Assembly (NCBI RefSeq): GCF_902705855.1
Contig: NZ_CACSIJ010000001.1
Coordinates: 659,381-720,741 of the forward strand
Direction of reading: 5' to 3'
DNA: 61,361 nucleotides
Origin: Zhongshania aliphaticivorans
GTDB lineage: Bacteria; Pseudomonadota; Gammaproteobacteria; Pseudomonadales; Spongiibacteraceae
In this document: positions 9,803 through 17,462 of the stretch, in pieces
How the letters are laid out: every line of letters starts with the position of its first letter
Position numbering within the stretch: position 1 is the first letter of the stretch
The notes under the pieces: model-generated
Databases searched by the model: none
What the model saw: only the letters and a program-made list of their open reading frames with translations
Told to the model about the DNA's origin: nothing
Position numbers and translations under genes: made by a program

Positions 9803-10165
9803 TTAATCTGGTTTTTGAAACCGCTTAACACGCGGATTAATGTAGAGGTCTCCGTCGATCAGCTGTGTTTCAAAGCTTCTTAGTGGCACCCGACACGGCA
9901 TAGTCAATGCTGCCCCTGTGCGCACATCAAATGTGCCGTTATGCCAAGCGCATTCAAGAATATGGCCGCTCAATTCGCCTTCGTCATAAAACGATGCCGC
10001 GCCATGGGTGCAGCGATCTACCGCAACAAAAAATTCGCCCTCGACATTAAAAATAGCGAGATCCATCCCACCGGGATGCTTTGCGGTGCCTATTTCGCCA
10101 ACCGGCACTTCGTCTGCTTTGCAGAGAAAGGCCCAGTCATCGCTACTTGCAATTACGTCGTTCAT
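9803..10165 (-). CDS. Rieske [2Fe-2S] ferredoxin of a dioxygenase system
   Basis: A 120-residue protein with the two Rieske half-motifs CTHGAASF near 50 and CAWHNGTFD near 70. It is therefore a small Rieske ferredoxin of the BphF/CmtAd type that carries electrons from a reductase to the oxygenase alpha subunit. The ATG at 10165 has AAGGA correctly placed; the upstream in-frame GTG is less likely. The second half-site reads C-A-W-H rather than the usual C-P-x-H, which is a common variant. No reductase gene is in this operon; the nearest is at 28099-29166. Confidence 0.9.
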   Translation of the reverse strand: MNDVIASSDDWAFLCKADEVPVGEIGTAKHPGGMDLAIFNVEGEFFVAVDRCTHGAASFYDEGELSGHILECAWHNGTFDVRTGAALTMPCRVPLRSFETQLIDGDLYINPRVKRFQKPD

Positions 10166-10188
10166 TATTCCTTCCACACTCTTATTAT

Positions 10189-10962
10189 TTACAGCATCGT
10201 ACTGCCGCCGTTAACACTAATAACCTGACCGGTTACAAATGCGGCTGCATCGCTTGCTAAATACGCCACCATAGACGCAACTTCTTCCACTTTTGCAGCT
10301 CGGCCGACAGGAATCACACGAAGAAATTCTTCTGCTGCCTGCGGATCATTTTCTACAAAATTAGCAAGCACAGCAGTTTGTACCGCACAAGGTGCTACCG
10401 TGTTAACAGTAATATTGTCAGCGGCAAATTCTCTTGCCAAACCAGTAGTCATGCCGTGAACACCGCCTTTGGCGGCGTTATAGGCTGCATGCGCCCACAA
10501 GCCATTGCGCACAGAATCTGCACCAATATTGATGACCCGACCAAAACCCTGTTCTTTCATTTTGGGTAGCACACACCAACTACACCAAAGGGCAGTCCAC
10601 AGGTTCCTGTCTACCGTTTGCATCAGGGTTTCTGGCGTGTGTTCAAGAAAGGGACGAATAATTCCGCCGCCCGCGTTATTCACCAGAATATCTACCCGTT
10701 GGTATGTCGTCAGGGCAAAATCTAACAGCGCTTCTGCACCGGCCTGCGCCGACAAATCGGTGGCATAAGCCGATACCGTATAGTTAAGCGCGCTCATTTC
10801 AGCACTTAGGTCTGATAATTTCTCCTGCGATAAATCGCTGAGCACTAGCGCCACACCGGTATCCGCAAGTGCGATGGCAATGGCCTTACCGATATCACTG
10901 CAAGCACCAGTTACAATGGCGACCTTGCTGGCCGTAATGTCTTTCATATCACTCATTAACAT
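10189..10962 (-). CDS. SDR-family cis-dihydrodiol dehydrogenase (CmtB-like)
   Basis: The 257-residue classical short-chain dehydrogenase has TGACSDIGKAIA near 18-29 for NAD binding, NNAGGG near 95 and the catalytic YNAAKGG near 163, ending GQVISVNGGSTML. Its start overlaps the end of the extradiol dioxygenase gene by 14 bp, implying translational coupling. In this position it should oxidise the cis-dihydrodiol made by the dioxygenase to the catechol cleaved by its overlapping neighbour. The SDR family is broad, so the substrate rests on operon context. Alternative ATG codons lie 6 and 15 bases downstream of the start given. Confidence 0.85.
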   Translation of the reverse strand: MLMSDMKDITASKVAIVTGACSDIGKAIAIALADTGVALVLSDLSQEKLSDLSAEMSALNYTVSAYATDLSAQAGAEALLDFALTTYQRVDILVNNAGGGIIRPFLEHTPETLMQTVDRNLWTALWCSWCVLPKMKEQGFGRVINIGADSVRNGLWAHAAYNAAKGGVHGMTTGLAREFAADNITVNTVAPCAVQTAVLANFVENDPQAAEEFLRVIPVGRAAKVEEVASMVAYLASDAAAFVTGQVISVNGGSTML

Positions 10963-11875
10963 CTGGCCCCGCTATTTCACCGCGCTTACAAAATTCGGGC
11001 TTTGGCATGCCGCCCCACAAATCCATGGTTTGCGCGCTGTTTTCTAACATACGTGCCTCACGGGGATCTTCTTCTGGGAACTCTTCCATGCCAAAACTGA
11101 ATTCGGCAGTCATACCATCTGGATCTAAGAAATAAAGAAACACACTGCCAGATGGCATGTGACGACCGGGGCCGAAAACAATATCCACCCCCGCATTAGT
11201 TAGTCTATTTCTAGCACGGCCCACATCATCAATTTCACTGACCATAAAGTTAACGTGGTGCAAACCTGGGGTGTCGCTTTTCACCATCGCAAAGCTATGA
11301 TGAAAGGGATTGGGGTAGCAACGTGCCCATACTGCTTTATCAACAACAAAGTCTGACGGCAGCAAACCGAAATCCTTGTTCATTACCGCCCAAGCCTCAT
11401 CTAGCTTGTCAGTACGGATAACGACATGACCCAAACGTTGAATTTTTGCCAATGATTGATCTAGCGCTTGCGGCGGCTCAATCATGTTGTCGATGTACTC
11501 GAATGTAACACCTGTGACTGGCTCGAATACTCGGAAGCCCCGAGCAATATTCAAGAATCCAGTTTCTGTAGCAGGAATATCCCAGCACTCATAAGCCCGC
11601 GACTGAAAGTGCGCTTTCGCCAAATCTAAGTCCGCCGAGGACGCGACCTGAAAACAGACTCTACGCAGCCCCGCCGTTTCGCTCTGATAAAGCACCAGAC
11701 TCATCGCGTACTGATCACAGCGCAAACCGACCTTCTCACCCTGTTGTTCAACATGCACATTTAAGCCGAGTAATCCGCTATAAAAGCCAATTGATTTTGT
11801 TATATCCCTTACATTTAACGCCACATACGCAAGGCGCTTATACATAAAGGGAAGGCTTTGTAATGGGATGCTCAT
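10949..11875 (-). CDS. Extradiol ring-cleavage dioxygenase, VOC superfamily (CmtC-like)
   Basis: The 308-residue protein has two VOC modules. The catalytic second module provides the 2-His-1-Glu iron ligands: H in RLGHVVIR near 150, H in GLHHVNFM near 212 and E in MTAEFSFG near 263. The C-terminal tail with FPEEDPREARML and WGGMPKP resembles 2,3-dihydroxy-p-cumate 3,4-dioxygenase and its relatives more than catechol 2,3-dioxygenase. It opens the catechol next to a hydroxyl to give a yellow 2-hydroxy-6-oxo-dienoate. It is the first gene of the operon, with the promoter at 11972-12017 about 100 bp upstream. Confidence 0.9.
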   Translation of the reverse strand: MSIPLQSLPFMYKRLAYVALNVRDITKSIGFYSGLLGLNVHVEQQGEKVGLRCDQYAMSLVLYQSETAGLRRVCFQVASSADLDLAKAHFQSRAYECWDIPATETGFLNIARGFRVFEPVTGVTFEYIDNMIEPPQALDQSLAKIQRLGHVVIRTDKLDEAWAVMNKDFGLLPSDFVVDKAVWARCYPNPFHHSFAMVKSDTPGLHHVNFMVSEIDDVGRARNRLTNAGVDIVFGPGRHMPSGSVFLYFLDPDGMTAEFSFGMEEFPEEDPREARMLENSAQTMDLWGGMPKPEFCKRGEIAGPDVNE

Positions 11876-11971
11876 AATTCTGCCCTGCTCATTTTCTTAT
11901 CGTTAAGGTCCGAGAAGCGTTTCGATAGCAATATGTGGTGCACCATCGCGCCTGTATATTTCGACCAACAA

Positions 11972-12017
11972 ACAAACCGTGTAAACGCATCGTAAGTTAA
12001 ATAAAGGATAAGGTCAA
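11972..12017 (-). promoter_or_regulatory. Promoter with shared 28-bp element, upstream of meta-cleavage operon
   Basis: On the minus strand a -35 TTGACC (12012-12017) and a -10 TACGAT (11989-11994) are 17 bp apart. The 28 bp at 11972-11999 are identical to 1386-1413 upstream of the receptor gene, and the spacing to the -35 box is the same, while the sequences on either side differ. This is what a common operator placed over two promoters would look like. The remaining intergenic DNA between 11876 and 12183 holds no gene that I can see. Confidence 0.72.
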
Positions 12018-12183
12018 CATTAACCAACAAATATTATGTCACTTTAAATAGGCCCGAATTATCGTGTAGTTTTAGACGTATTTACGGTTAAGAATGTAGC
12101 ACACTTTACGCATACTACATAATCGAGAAAGGCTCTCTTAGACAAGCTTGGAACTGAAGTCACACAGTAAAAAAATCTAGCGC

Positions 12184-12669
12184 TTAGCCTGCAGCTAATA
12201 AATTCGCCACGTCAATCAACTCACTTGGCTTGCTATCAAAACCCATGGGGCTAAACCAGCTACGCCCCGTCACGCTGTGTTGACGAGCATATTGTATTAG
12301 CAATACCGAGGATTCACGTTTAAAGCCGTCACTCACATCGCATTGCGCCATCAAGCGCTCTAATGCAAAGGCCACCTTAGCAGTGTCATTTGCTGCCATC
12401 GCAGCGCGAAGGTCTATTAGCTTTCCATCATTTAGCGACTCCGACTCAGCCAAGTCAAGCAAGCGCGTAGCGCATGCTATTAAATGGCGAGCGTTATAAT
12501 CGACAAGCTCACGCTCACGACCATCCTGCGCCATCAGGGCCGCAATATGACCAATCAATAACTGGCTTTGCTCCTGCGCCATAGACTCGCTAGCGGGAAT
12601 CGCCGGTAAAATAATATCTGTCATCGCACGCATCATGGTACTTAAGCGCAACTGGGATGATGGATTCAT
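12184..12669 (-). CDS. Small helical protein, partner of the phosphotransferase (DUF6285-like)
   Basis: A helical 161-residue protein with no catalytic motif that I recognise; it has YNARHLIACATRLLDLAES near 72 and resembles the DUF6285 proteins that accompany APH-type phosphotransferases. The ATG at 12669 is chosen because GAGGAGG lies just upstream, inside the last codons of the phosphotransferase gene, and the two genes are one base apart. It probably works with that kinase-like enzyme. The family name is from memory and moderately certain. Confidence 0.6.
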   Translation of the reverse strand: MNPSSQLRLSTMMRAMTDIILPAIPASESMAQEQSQLLIGHIAALMAQDGRERELVDYNARHLIACATRLLDLAESESLNDGKLIDLRAAMAANDTAKVAFALERLMAQCDVSDGFKRESSVLLIQYARQHSVTGRSWFSPMGFDSKPSELIDVANLLAAG

Positions 12670-12670
12670 A

Positions 12671-13822
12671 TTATGCCTCCTCAAGTAAGCAGATAAGTTG
12701 ATCCACAAAGGCATAGCCCGCCGCCGTTAACCAGCTCAACAATATATCTTGGTGGCTATGTTTATTGCCGGCGGTGCGCGCCGATGTCGCCAAACAGATC
12801 ACTACGCATTTATAAACGCTTAGTACTTGATAAAAATGCAGTGCTTTTTGATCCACCGCACGCCCCGTCATCTCGGTATACCGCGCGCACAATTCACTTA
12901 GCGGCATTAAGCCAGAGGCAAGCACCTCACCACTGCTGGTTTTGCCTTGATGACATGCAATCCAGCCAAGGTCTTCGTGATAGTCGCCAATATGGGCAAG
13001 CTCCCAGTCGAGAATGGTGGTGATCTTTTGGCTTTGTTCATCGAACAGGTAATTACCGGTTCGATAATCCGCATGCACAATCACTAGCTCCGAGGTCTCT
13101 GGCAGATTGTCGCGCATCCAGCGCTCCGCCAACCCCATAATCGGCACACCTTCAATAGCGTCGTCTTGCCATGCGCTGGCCCACCAATTCAGCTGCCATC
13201 TCGCCGCCTGAAACCTGTCCTGATCCGGGGTCTGAAATACCTGACCATCATCAAAGTCGGGACTTATTTCGTGCATTATCTGCAGGTATTTCAAAAACTC
13301 CTTCGCCAAACCTTCGCGAAAGGGCTCACTGATTAGCGTGCCCAAGCCCGAGACATTACCCGCGTTATCGCTGGGCTTCGTCACACCACCGATGAAGCCA
13401 GTGATCAAGGCGGGCCGCCCCAAACGCTCCCCCGTTAAATCTGCCCACAGCACCGGTGGCACAGGTAATTTGTCTGCCACCGCACGCATCACGCCAAACT
13501 CTTTAGCGCGATCGGTTACCACCGCACTTTCCAATGGGTCCATACGGAGCACGCATTTTCTAACGAAGGTATCGTCGGAATAGAGATCGAAGACAAACTG
13601 CTCCTTCGAGGCCCCGCCACCCATCCGCTTAAAGCCCTCAAGTCGGGGGGCAACAACGCCCTCTTCCGCTAAAAATCCCAGCAGGATTGGCGCCATTTGC
13701 TCCGGGCTTCGTGGCTCGTATACACCCTTTTCTCTCGCGCTAAAATTATTCTGCAACATGGCTTGGATACTGGGTTCAATATCCACCCCCGATGCTAGCG
13801 CCGTCGCTACACTTAACTTCAT
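12671..13822 (-). CDS. APH-type phosphotransferase family protein (ACAD10-like)
   Basis: A 383-residue protein kinase-like fold phosphotransferase. The catalytic loop VIVHADYRTGNYLFDE near 250 carries the HxDxxxxN signature, and the metal motif is ILDWELAHIGD near 275. Relatives, including the N-terminal part of human ACAD10, are associated with acyl-CoA metabolism and are thought to phosphorylate hydroxy-acyl compounds. The gene lies between a lipocalin-like protein gene and the small partner gene, all tightly spaced on the minus strand. The ATG at 13822 has AGGTGG eight bases upstream; two upstream GTG codons are rejected. Substrate unknown. Confidence 0.82.
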   Translation of the reverse strand: MKLSVATALASGVDIEPSIQAMLQNNFSAREKGVYEPRSPEQMAPILLGFLAEEGVVAPRLEGFKRMGGGASKEQFVFDLYSDDTFVRKCVLRMDPLESAVVTDRAKEFGVMRAVADKLPVPPVLWADLTGERLGRPALITGFIGGVTKPSDNAGNVSGLGTLISEPFREGLAKEFLKYLQIMHEISPDFDDGQVFQTPDQDRFQAARWQLNWWASAWQDDAIEGVPIMGLAERWMRDNLPETSELVIVHADYRTGNYLFDEQSQKITTILDWELAHIGDYHEDLGWIACHQGKTSSGEVLASGLMPLSELCARYTEMTGRAVDQKALHFYQVLSVYKCVVICLATSARTAGNKHSHQDILLSWLTAAGYAFVDQLICLLEEA

Positions 13823-13834
13823 TTTCGTCACCAC

Positions 13835-14764
13835 CTATTTATTATTTACGTATTCGATAAGGCTGTTCATCCACAGCACTTCGCAACAACCACCGCCTTT
13901 CACGCCATCGATATGCGCAACAATGGGTGATTCAAACAAGGTAATCATCGGGTCTGGGCAAAGCGGGAAGGTTGCGTAGGCAACGCCTTGAAAGGTAGTG
14001 GTTCGGCCTGCAGAGTCGTAAATAGTGGCGTGCACGGTGCGAGTTTTTAAATCGTCATTTATTTCTAAATCAATATCGACATCAACCACTTGTGCAATGT
14101 GTTGGTCTTTGTCGACAAAGCCGCGAATCAGGGTTTTACCCATCGACTCTAACTTCCAAAAATGGACACCCAGCTCTGGCCCAGCTTGAGCGTGAACCCA
14201 CTTCCAATGCTGATTCAAACCCCAGTCACGAACACCCCAAGAGTGGTCGCGCTGCGCATAGCCTTGCAAGGTTATTTCACGACCGCCCACTTTAACGTAG
14301 CCAGACACCAGACCATGCTGCTCAAAGCGGTCATGCGCTATCCACTGCGGGCAACCGTCTTTATGGCTGCTGTAAGCGTAAGCAGGCTGAGTGGCAGTGA
14401 AATTATATTCAATATCGAATAGCTCAGATTTGTAGCTGATCGAGGCGGTTTCTAATAACTCACCCAGACGGAAATGCAGATTCTTAACCCGCCAATCAAA
14501 GAAGTCGGCATCCGGCGACATCGCAATGCCGTCAAATTTTTCCAGTAACGGCTCTGGCCCAATACCGGGGCCATAAAGCGTGACCGCGCTACCCGCAAGG
14601 CCTTCGCCATTAATCCAAGTATAAATAAACCCGCCAATTTGCTCTTCGGGGATTTGAATCATATACGCCATCGACTCACGGGCCAGCGGCCCTGTTCCGA
14701 GTTTATGGCGATTATCGTGTATGGGGTCTAAAGCGCGAATATCGGTGGTTAGCGTTCTTGTCAT
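13835..14764 (-). CDS. CrtC/lipocalin-like protein (DUF7064/7065-type)
   Basis: The 309-residue protein is rich in beta-strand-like segments and contains GYAQRDHSWGVRDW near 168-181 and HWKWVHAQ, marks of the hydroxyneurosporene-synthase-like (CrtC/AttH) lipocalin fold. Such proteins often sit near SDR, acyl-CoA and phosphotransferase genes in terpenoid and steroid degraders, but their reaction is mostly unknown. The stop codon lies 12 bp before the phosphotransferase ATG, so the three minus-strand genes from 14764 to 12184 form an operon. The fold assignment is by motif and the DUF number is from memory. Confidence 0.65.
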   Translation of the reverse strand: MTRTLTTDIRALDPIHDNRHKLGTGPLARESMAYMIQIPEEQIGGFIYTWINGEGLAGSAVTLYGPGIGPEPLLEKFDGIAMSPDADFFDWRVKNLHFRLGELLETASISYKSELFDIEYNFTATQPAYAYSSHKDGCPQWIAHDRFEQHGLVSGYVKVGGREITLQGYAQRDHSWGVRDWGLNQHWKWVHAQAGPELGVHFWKLESMGKTLIRGFVDKDQHIAQVVDVDIDLEINDDLKTRTVHATIYDSAGRTTTFQGVAYATFPLCPDPMITLFESPIVAHIDGVKGGGCCEVLWMNSLIEYVNNK

Positions 14765-14988
14765 TAGCCTTTCCCTAAATCAATTATTCTGATCACATCG
14801 TCGACGACGATGACTTAGGTCCAGAATACCAACAGGAGAATTAACAACAATGGACTGATTTCAGCTAAGCAACAGCGGCATGCACAGCCCGCTCAAAGGA
14901 ATGAGCTTACACATAGGCCTAATGTGGTCTTGCGACCATGACTAGTCACCAAACTCAACACCTTGCTCAAACAAGGTGTGCGCTTGTG

Positions 14989-15180
14989 TCACGAACTCTT
15001 CTTGAGCGCCTCTGGATCTTCGCGAACAACACTGATCAAGCAGACCGCCAAAAGCAAGGTCGCGAAAACCCCCGATCCCCCAGCGACGCCAGAGGGTAGA
15101 AACGCATCGCGCCCAAACACAATCAAAATCGCATTGGCGAACATAGCAACAACGCCAACCAGCGCAGTCAAGCCTCCCAA
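14989..15180 (-). CDS. Small membrane protein, hypothetical
   Basis: A 63-residue product with two hydrophobic helices (about residues 3-22 and 33-51) and a charged C-terminus (VREDPEALKKSS). It would start with TTG at 15180, overlapping the end of the upstream membrane protein gene by 13 bp with GGGAGG-like sequence nearby. I do not recognise a family. The coding call rests on the hydrophobic pattern and coupling to the neighbouring gene; a longer frame on the same strand in this region (14942-15229) looks like a shadow. Confidence 0.4.
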   Translation of the reverse strand: MGGLTALVGVVAMFANAILIVFGRDAFLPSGVAGGSGVFATLLLAVCLISVVREDPEALKKSS

Positions 15181-15611
15181 GGCCTTGGCCCCCCAGCCAT
15201 CTTTGCAAGACCAAAAATGAGTGCAGCAAAGCCTAGCAAGAGCTTTGCTGCGTAATAGATCATAAAGGACAAGGCTACGACTCCCCCAGCCAAAGGACCA
15301 AGTGCCTCGAGTTGACTCGCCGCTTCACGAAATGGCCCGAACATAGTAAGACCAATACTAACTTGCACAACGTTGAGTACCGCACTGAACGCAATGGCAG
15401 ACCATCCCACCTGATAGTTTTTGGCCTGCACCATCGCGGCGCCGGCAAACGCCGTTAGAATGGTGAAAAGAAAACCCTCCAGCCCCCATAATAATTGCCG
15501 TGGAACGCTAAGCTGAGCGAGGTGAAGAACGGTATAAAATACCTGCGTAGCTGCCAACGCCAACAGCAAATATGATGTGATTTGAACAGTTCGCTTATTA
15601 GTAAATTCCAT
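15168..15611 (-). CDS. Hypothetical four-helix membrane protein
   Basis: A 147-residue protein with hydrophobic segments near 10-30, 42-60, 70-90 and 110-137, so probably an integral inner-membrane protein. No signature motif is recognised. It starts at ATG 15611 and is followed by an overlapping small membrane protein gene. It lies between the metabolic operon and the VapBC pair, in DNA that looks accessory. I see no convincing attC site directly after it. Confidence 0.6.
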   Translation of the reverse strand: MEFTNKRTVQITSYLLLALAATQVFYTVLHLAQLSVPRQLLWGLEGFLFTILTAFAGAAMVQAKNYQVGWSAIAFSAVLNVVQVSIGLTMFGPFREAASQLEALGPLAGGVVALSFMIYYAAKLLLGFAALIFGLAKMAGGPRPWEA

Positions 15612-15793
15612 GCTTGCACCCTTTGGTATTTCTATTTATGACACTTGCTCATAACGCAGCTGTGATAACTGAACTCAACTACAACACAGTGCGCTTGAGC
15701 TTATTAGCAGACGGAAGGTGGTACAACTCGTCAAATTGCGCGTCACGCCTATAGCTGGCGCGCCGCCTTTTTGGCGTCGCATACCCGTGATAG

Positions 15794-16174
15794 TTATGTG
15801 CGTTTCTTGGAAATATATTTGACATTCGCCAGCCCTTCGAAATCGCCATCTTGAGTCCAGATTTCCGCGGAGAACTTGTGAGCAGTGGCAAAAATAATAC
15901 TATCAGCTAGCGGTAACTTATGGAGAACGCCAAATTTAGCTGCATCCTTGGCAAGCTCCGAACCCAGCGGAACTACCTTACCCTGCTCCATATGAGCAGT
16001 GACAATCAGCGCAGCTTCTTCTCCTCGTTGGCGCAATACGTTCTTAAAAACCTCAGTGATTGTGATGCTTGGCACCAGCAGCTCTGATAGCTTTTCAATG
16101 GGTTCCGCGAAAACCGCAGAATTACCATCGCCGGCAAAATACGACAACCAAGCTGACGAATCTACGACATTCAT
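15794..16174 (-). CDS. vapC: VapC-type PIN-domain toxin ribonuclease
   Basis: The 126-residue protein has the PIN-domain acidic residues in order: D5 (VVDSSAWL), E41 (ITEVFK), D91 (LADSIIFATA) and D109 (TQDGDFEG). PIN toxins cleave RNA, often tRNA or rRNA, and are held inactive by the paired antitoxin. The ATG overlaps the vapB stop as ATGA, as is usual for type II toxin-antitoxin pairs. The stop codon TAA is part of a CATAAC sequence resembling the start of an attC site, but the full site is not convincing. Confidence 0.9.
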   Translation of the reverse strand: MNVVDSSAWLSYFAGDGNSAVFAEPIEKLSELLVPSITITEVFKNVLRQRGEEAALIVTAHMEQGKVVPLGSELAKDAAKFGVLHKLPLADSIIFATAHKFSAEIWTQDGDFEGLANVKYISKKRT

Positions 16175-16377
16175 GCCCGGTCTTCTTCCCGAAGAACCGT
16201 AGTATCAATTCCTTCCAGAAAGCCTCTCATCTCCTTCATCGGCTTGAGAGGAATCACCTCAATTCGCCCCTGGTACGATGTAATTTGGACCTTTTGCCCA
16301 GACACAATCCCCATGGATTCACGAATTTCTTTAGGAATAACAATCTGATACTTGGGAGAAACAGTTACTGAGGTCAT
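16171..16377 (-). CDS. vapB: VapB-type AbrB-fold antitoxin
   Basis: A 68-residue SpoVT/AbrB-type DNA-binding protein: VSPKYQIVIPKEIRESMGI near 5-24 is the swapped-hairpin signature. The C-terminal part should wrap around the toxin. It overlaps vapC by 4 bp and is preceded by an inverted-repeat operator at 16387-16424, where the VapBC complex is expected to bind and repress its own promoter. Confidence 0.9.
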   Translation of the reverse strand: MTSVTVSPKYQIVIPKEIRESMGIVSGQKVQITSYQGRIEVIPLKPMKEMRGFLEGIDTTVLREEDRA

Positions 16378-16386
16378 GGCGGCACC

Positions 16387-16424
16387 TATCGATAAGGGTT
16401 TGGTATTACGATACCGTTATCGAT
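16387..16424 (-). promoter_or_regulatory. Inverted-repeat operator of vapBC
   Basis: Nested palindromes lie 10 bp upstream of vapB. An outer pair ATCGATAA (16388-16395) and TTATCGAT (16417-16424) encloses GGTAT/ATACC arms separated by TACG (16402-16415). This fits the autoregulatory site of an AbrB-type antitoxin complex. Confidence 0.6.
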
Positions 16425-16451
16425 CAGGGTGGTCAAGATGCATAGCGCCTT

Positions 16452-16547
16452 AATTCAGTGGCGCTTGAGGCGGCACCTGTCTTTGCGAAAGCAAAAATGG
16501 GCGCGGGTCAAACGTCCCTGCAATGTTTTGTTGGGCGTCAATTCTGC
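16452..16547 (-). other. Possible degenerate attC-like element
   Basis: Downstream of the cold-shock-domain gene the minus strand shows ACGCCCAAC near 16547 and, about 90 bp on, GAATTAAGGCGC, with GC-rich inverted segments between. This is roughly the layout of an attC site, but the outer core sites are not complementary to those of the neighbouring cassette, so it may be a decayed site or chance. Confidence 0.3.
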
Positions 16548-16600
16548 ATGCTCTTCGATTAAGCCTGAAATGCATTCAGCCACAATTAAGAACTTATTCA

Positions 16601-17254
16601 TCAACTAGAAACGACCACAAACCCAACTACGATGAACATGAAAATGATCAATCCCCACGGGAATTTTTGCCAAAATCGTTTGGAGTTGTACTTATCAACT
16701 AAGGCTTTTGTAGATTTCTCAATTTCAGCAACTGATTGCTCCAACTTAGCAGTCAACATCGCCTTGTCACTTGCCTTGCAGGGCTGGGGTTCTGCCACCA
16801 AACAGAGATCACCATCCGCCCAGTGCATAGTATGTCGGTAGTTGCCTCTCGACCAAGTTTGCCGCTTAACCGTCAGCGAGAGTACTGCGTTGCATCCGGC
16901 CTTCTTTGCGCCATTAATTAACGCATCACGGCATTCCTGTGGATCTTTGTAGAAAGGACTCTTGGCGGAAATCTTTAAGATAATTTCACCATGCTTAGGG
17001 GTGGACTCCCGCCTCACTATATGGCCATTGCACGGCTGAAGCACGGTCTCTTGTTCAATTTTGACAAGCTTTTTAGCTTGCATACCTTTCGGGCCGGGAA
17101 CGTCATCGAACCCGAACATAACGCCCCGCTTTACCTCGTTAGGATTGAGGTCTTTAGGTAAACCTTTGACATGAAAAAAATAAGATTCGTTACCGTCGGC
17201 AATAAAACCATAGCCCTTCTGGGCACTAAAGGATTTGACTTGCCCCCTTGGCAT
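16601..17254 (-). CDS. Cold-shock-domain protein with C-terminal membrane anchor
   Basis: The 217-residue product begins with a cold-shock domain (VKSFSAQKGYGFIA near 6-19, then SYFFHVKGLP). A central domain of about 90 residues follows, with C-rich spacing (NGAKKAGCNAVLSLTV near 113) that resembles heavy-metal/YbjQ-like or DUF4156-type folds. After a short helical linker there is one hydrophobic helix at the C-terminus (about 194-215). The architecture suggests a membrane-tethered nucleic-acid-binding protein. It lies just past the well-defined gene cassettes and has the same orientation, so it may be a cassette passenger. Function unknown. Confidence 0.75.
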   Translation of the reverse strand: MPRGQVKSFSAQKGYGFIADGNESYFFHVKGLPKDLNPNEVKRGVMFGFDDVPGPKGMQAKKLVKIEQETVLQPCNGHIVRRESTPKHGEIILKISAKSPFYKDPQECRDALINGAKKAGCNAVLSLTVKRQTWSRGNYRHTMHWADGDLCLVAEPQPCKASDKAMLTAKLEQSVAEIEKSTKALVDKYNSKRFWQKFPWGLIIFMFIVVGFVVVSS

Positions 17255-17388
17255 AACACTCGCTCCCCTATTGAGAAATTATAATTTTCTTTCAATATTT
17301 TTAAAATTCTTCTTGGCACCTTCGTCAGTAATCTCTGCTGTTACCCGAAATGCTTTCACACTAATTTCCTACCTTTAGTACAGGTCTA

Positions 17389-17462
17389 GCTTTGACGCCC
17401 GTAGCAACGGGAGACAAAAGCCACAGGCTTTTGGCGATCCGATTGCCTGCGCTTGTTAAGGC
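17389..17462 (-). repeat. attC recombination site of methyltransferase cassette
   Basis: On the minus strand the site opens with GCCTTAAC (17455-17462), which contains the stop codon of the methyltransferase gene, and ends with GCGTCAAAGC (outer core 17389-17396). Imperfect inverted arms lie between. The opening core is exactly complementary to the GTTAAGGC that begins this cassette at 18056-18063, as integron cassette structure requires. The far end is a less standard GTC instead of GTT. Confidence 0.75.

Noticed and set aside
1495-11875. Firm naming of the operon as cmt (p-cumate) with cmt gene symbols
   Set aside because: The gene set matches, but specificity of dioxygenase, ring-cleavage enzyme and hydrolase cannot be read from the sequence; related para-substituted benzoates would use the same families.
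14960-14981. ACACCTTG/CAAGGTGT hairpin as terminator of the small membrane genes
   Set aside because: An 8-bp stem without a T run on the expected strand; not strong enough to call.
14942-15229. Minus-strand frame of 95 codons rich in Trp, Arg and Cys
   Set aside because: The frame at 14989-15180 with two clean hydrophobic helices explains the same DNA better, and the Trp/Cys/Arg-rich composition is typical of a shadow frame.
15640-15795. Possible attC site after vapC (CATAAC ... GCGTTATG)
   Set aside because: The end cores are complementary, but the inner arms do not pair convincingly and the next cassette does not carry the matching core, so it is not listed as a feature.
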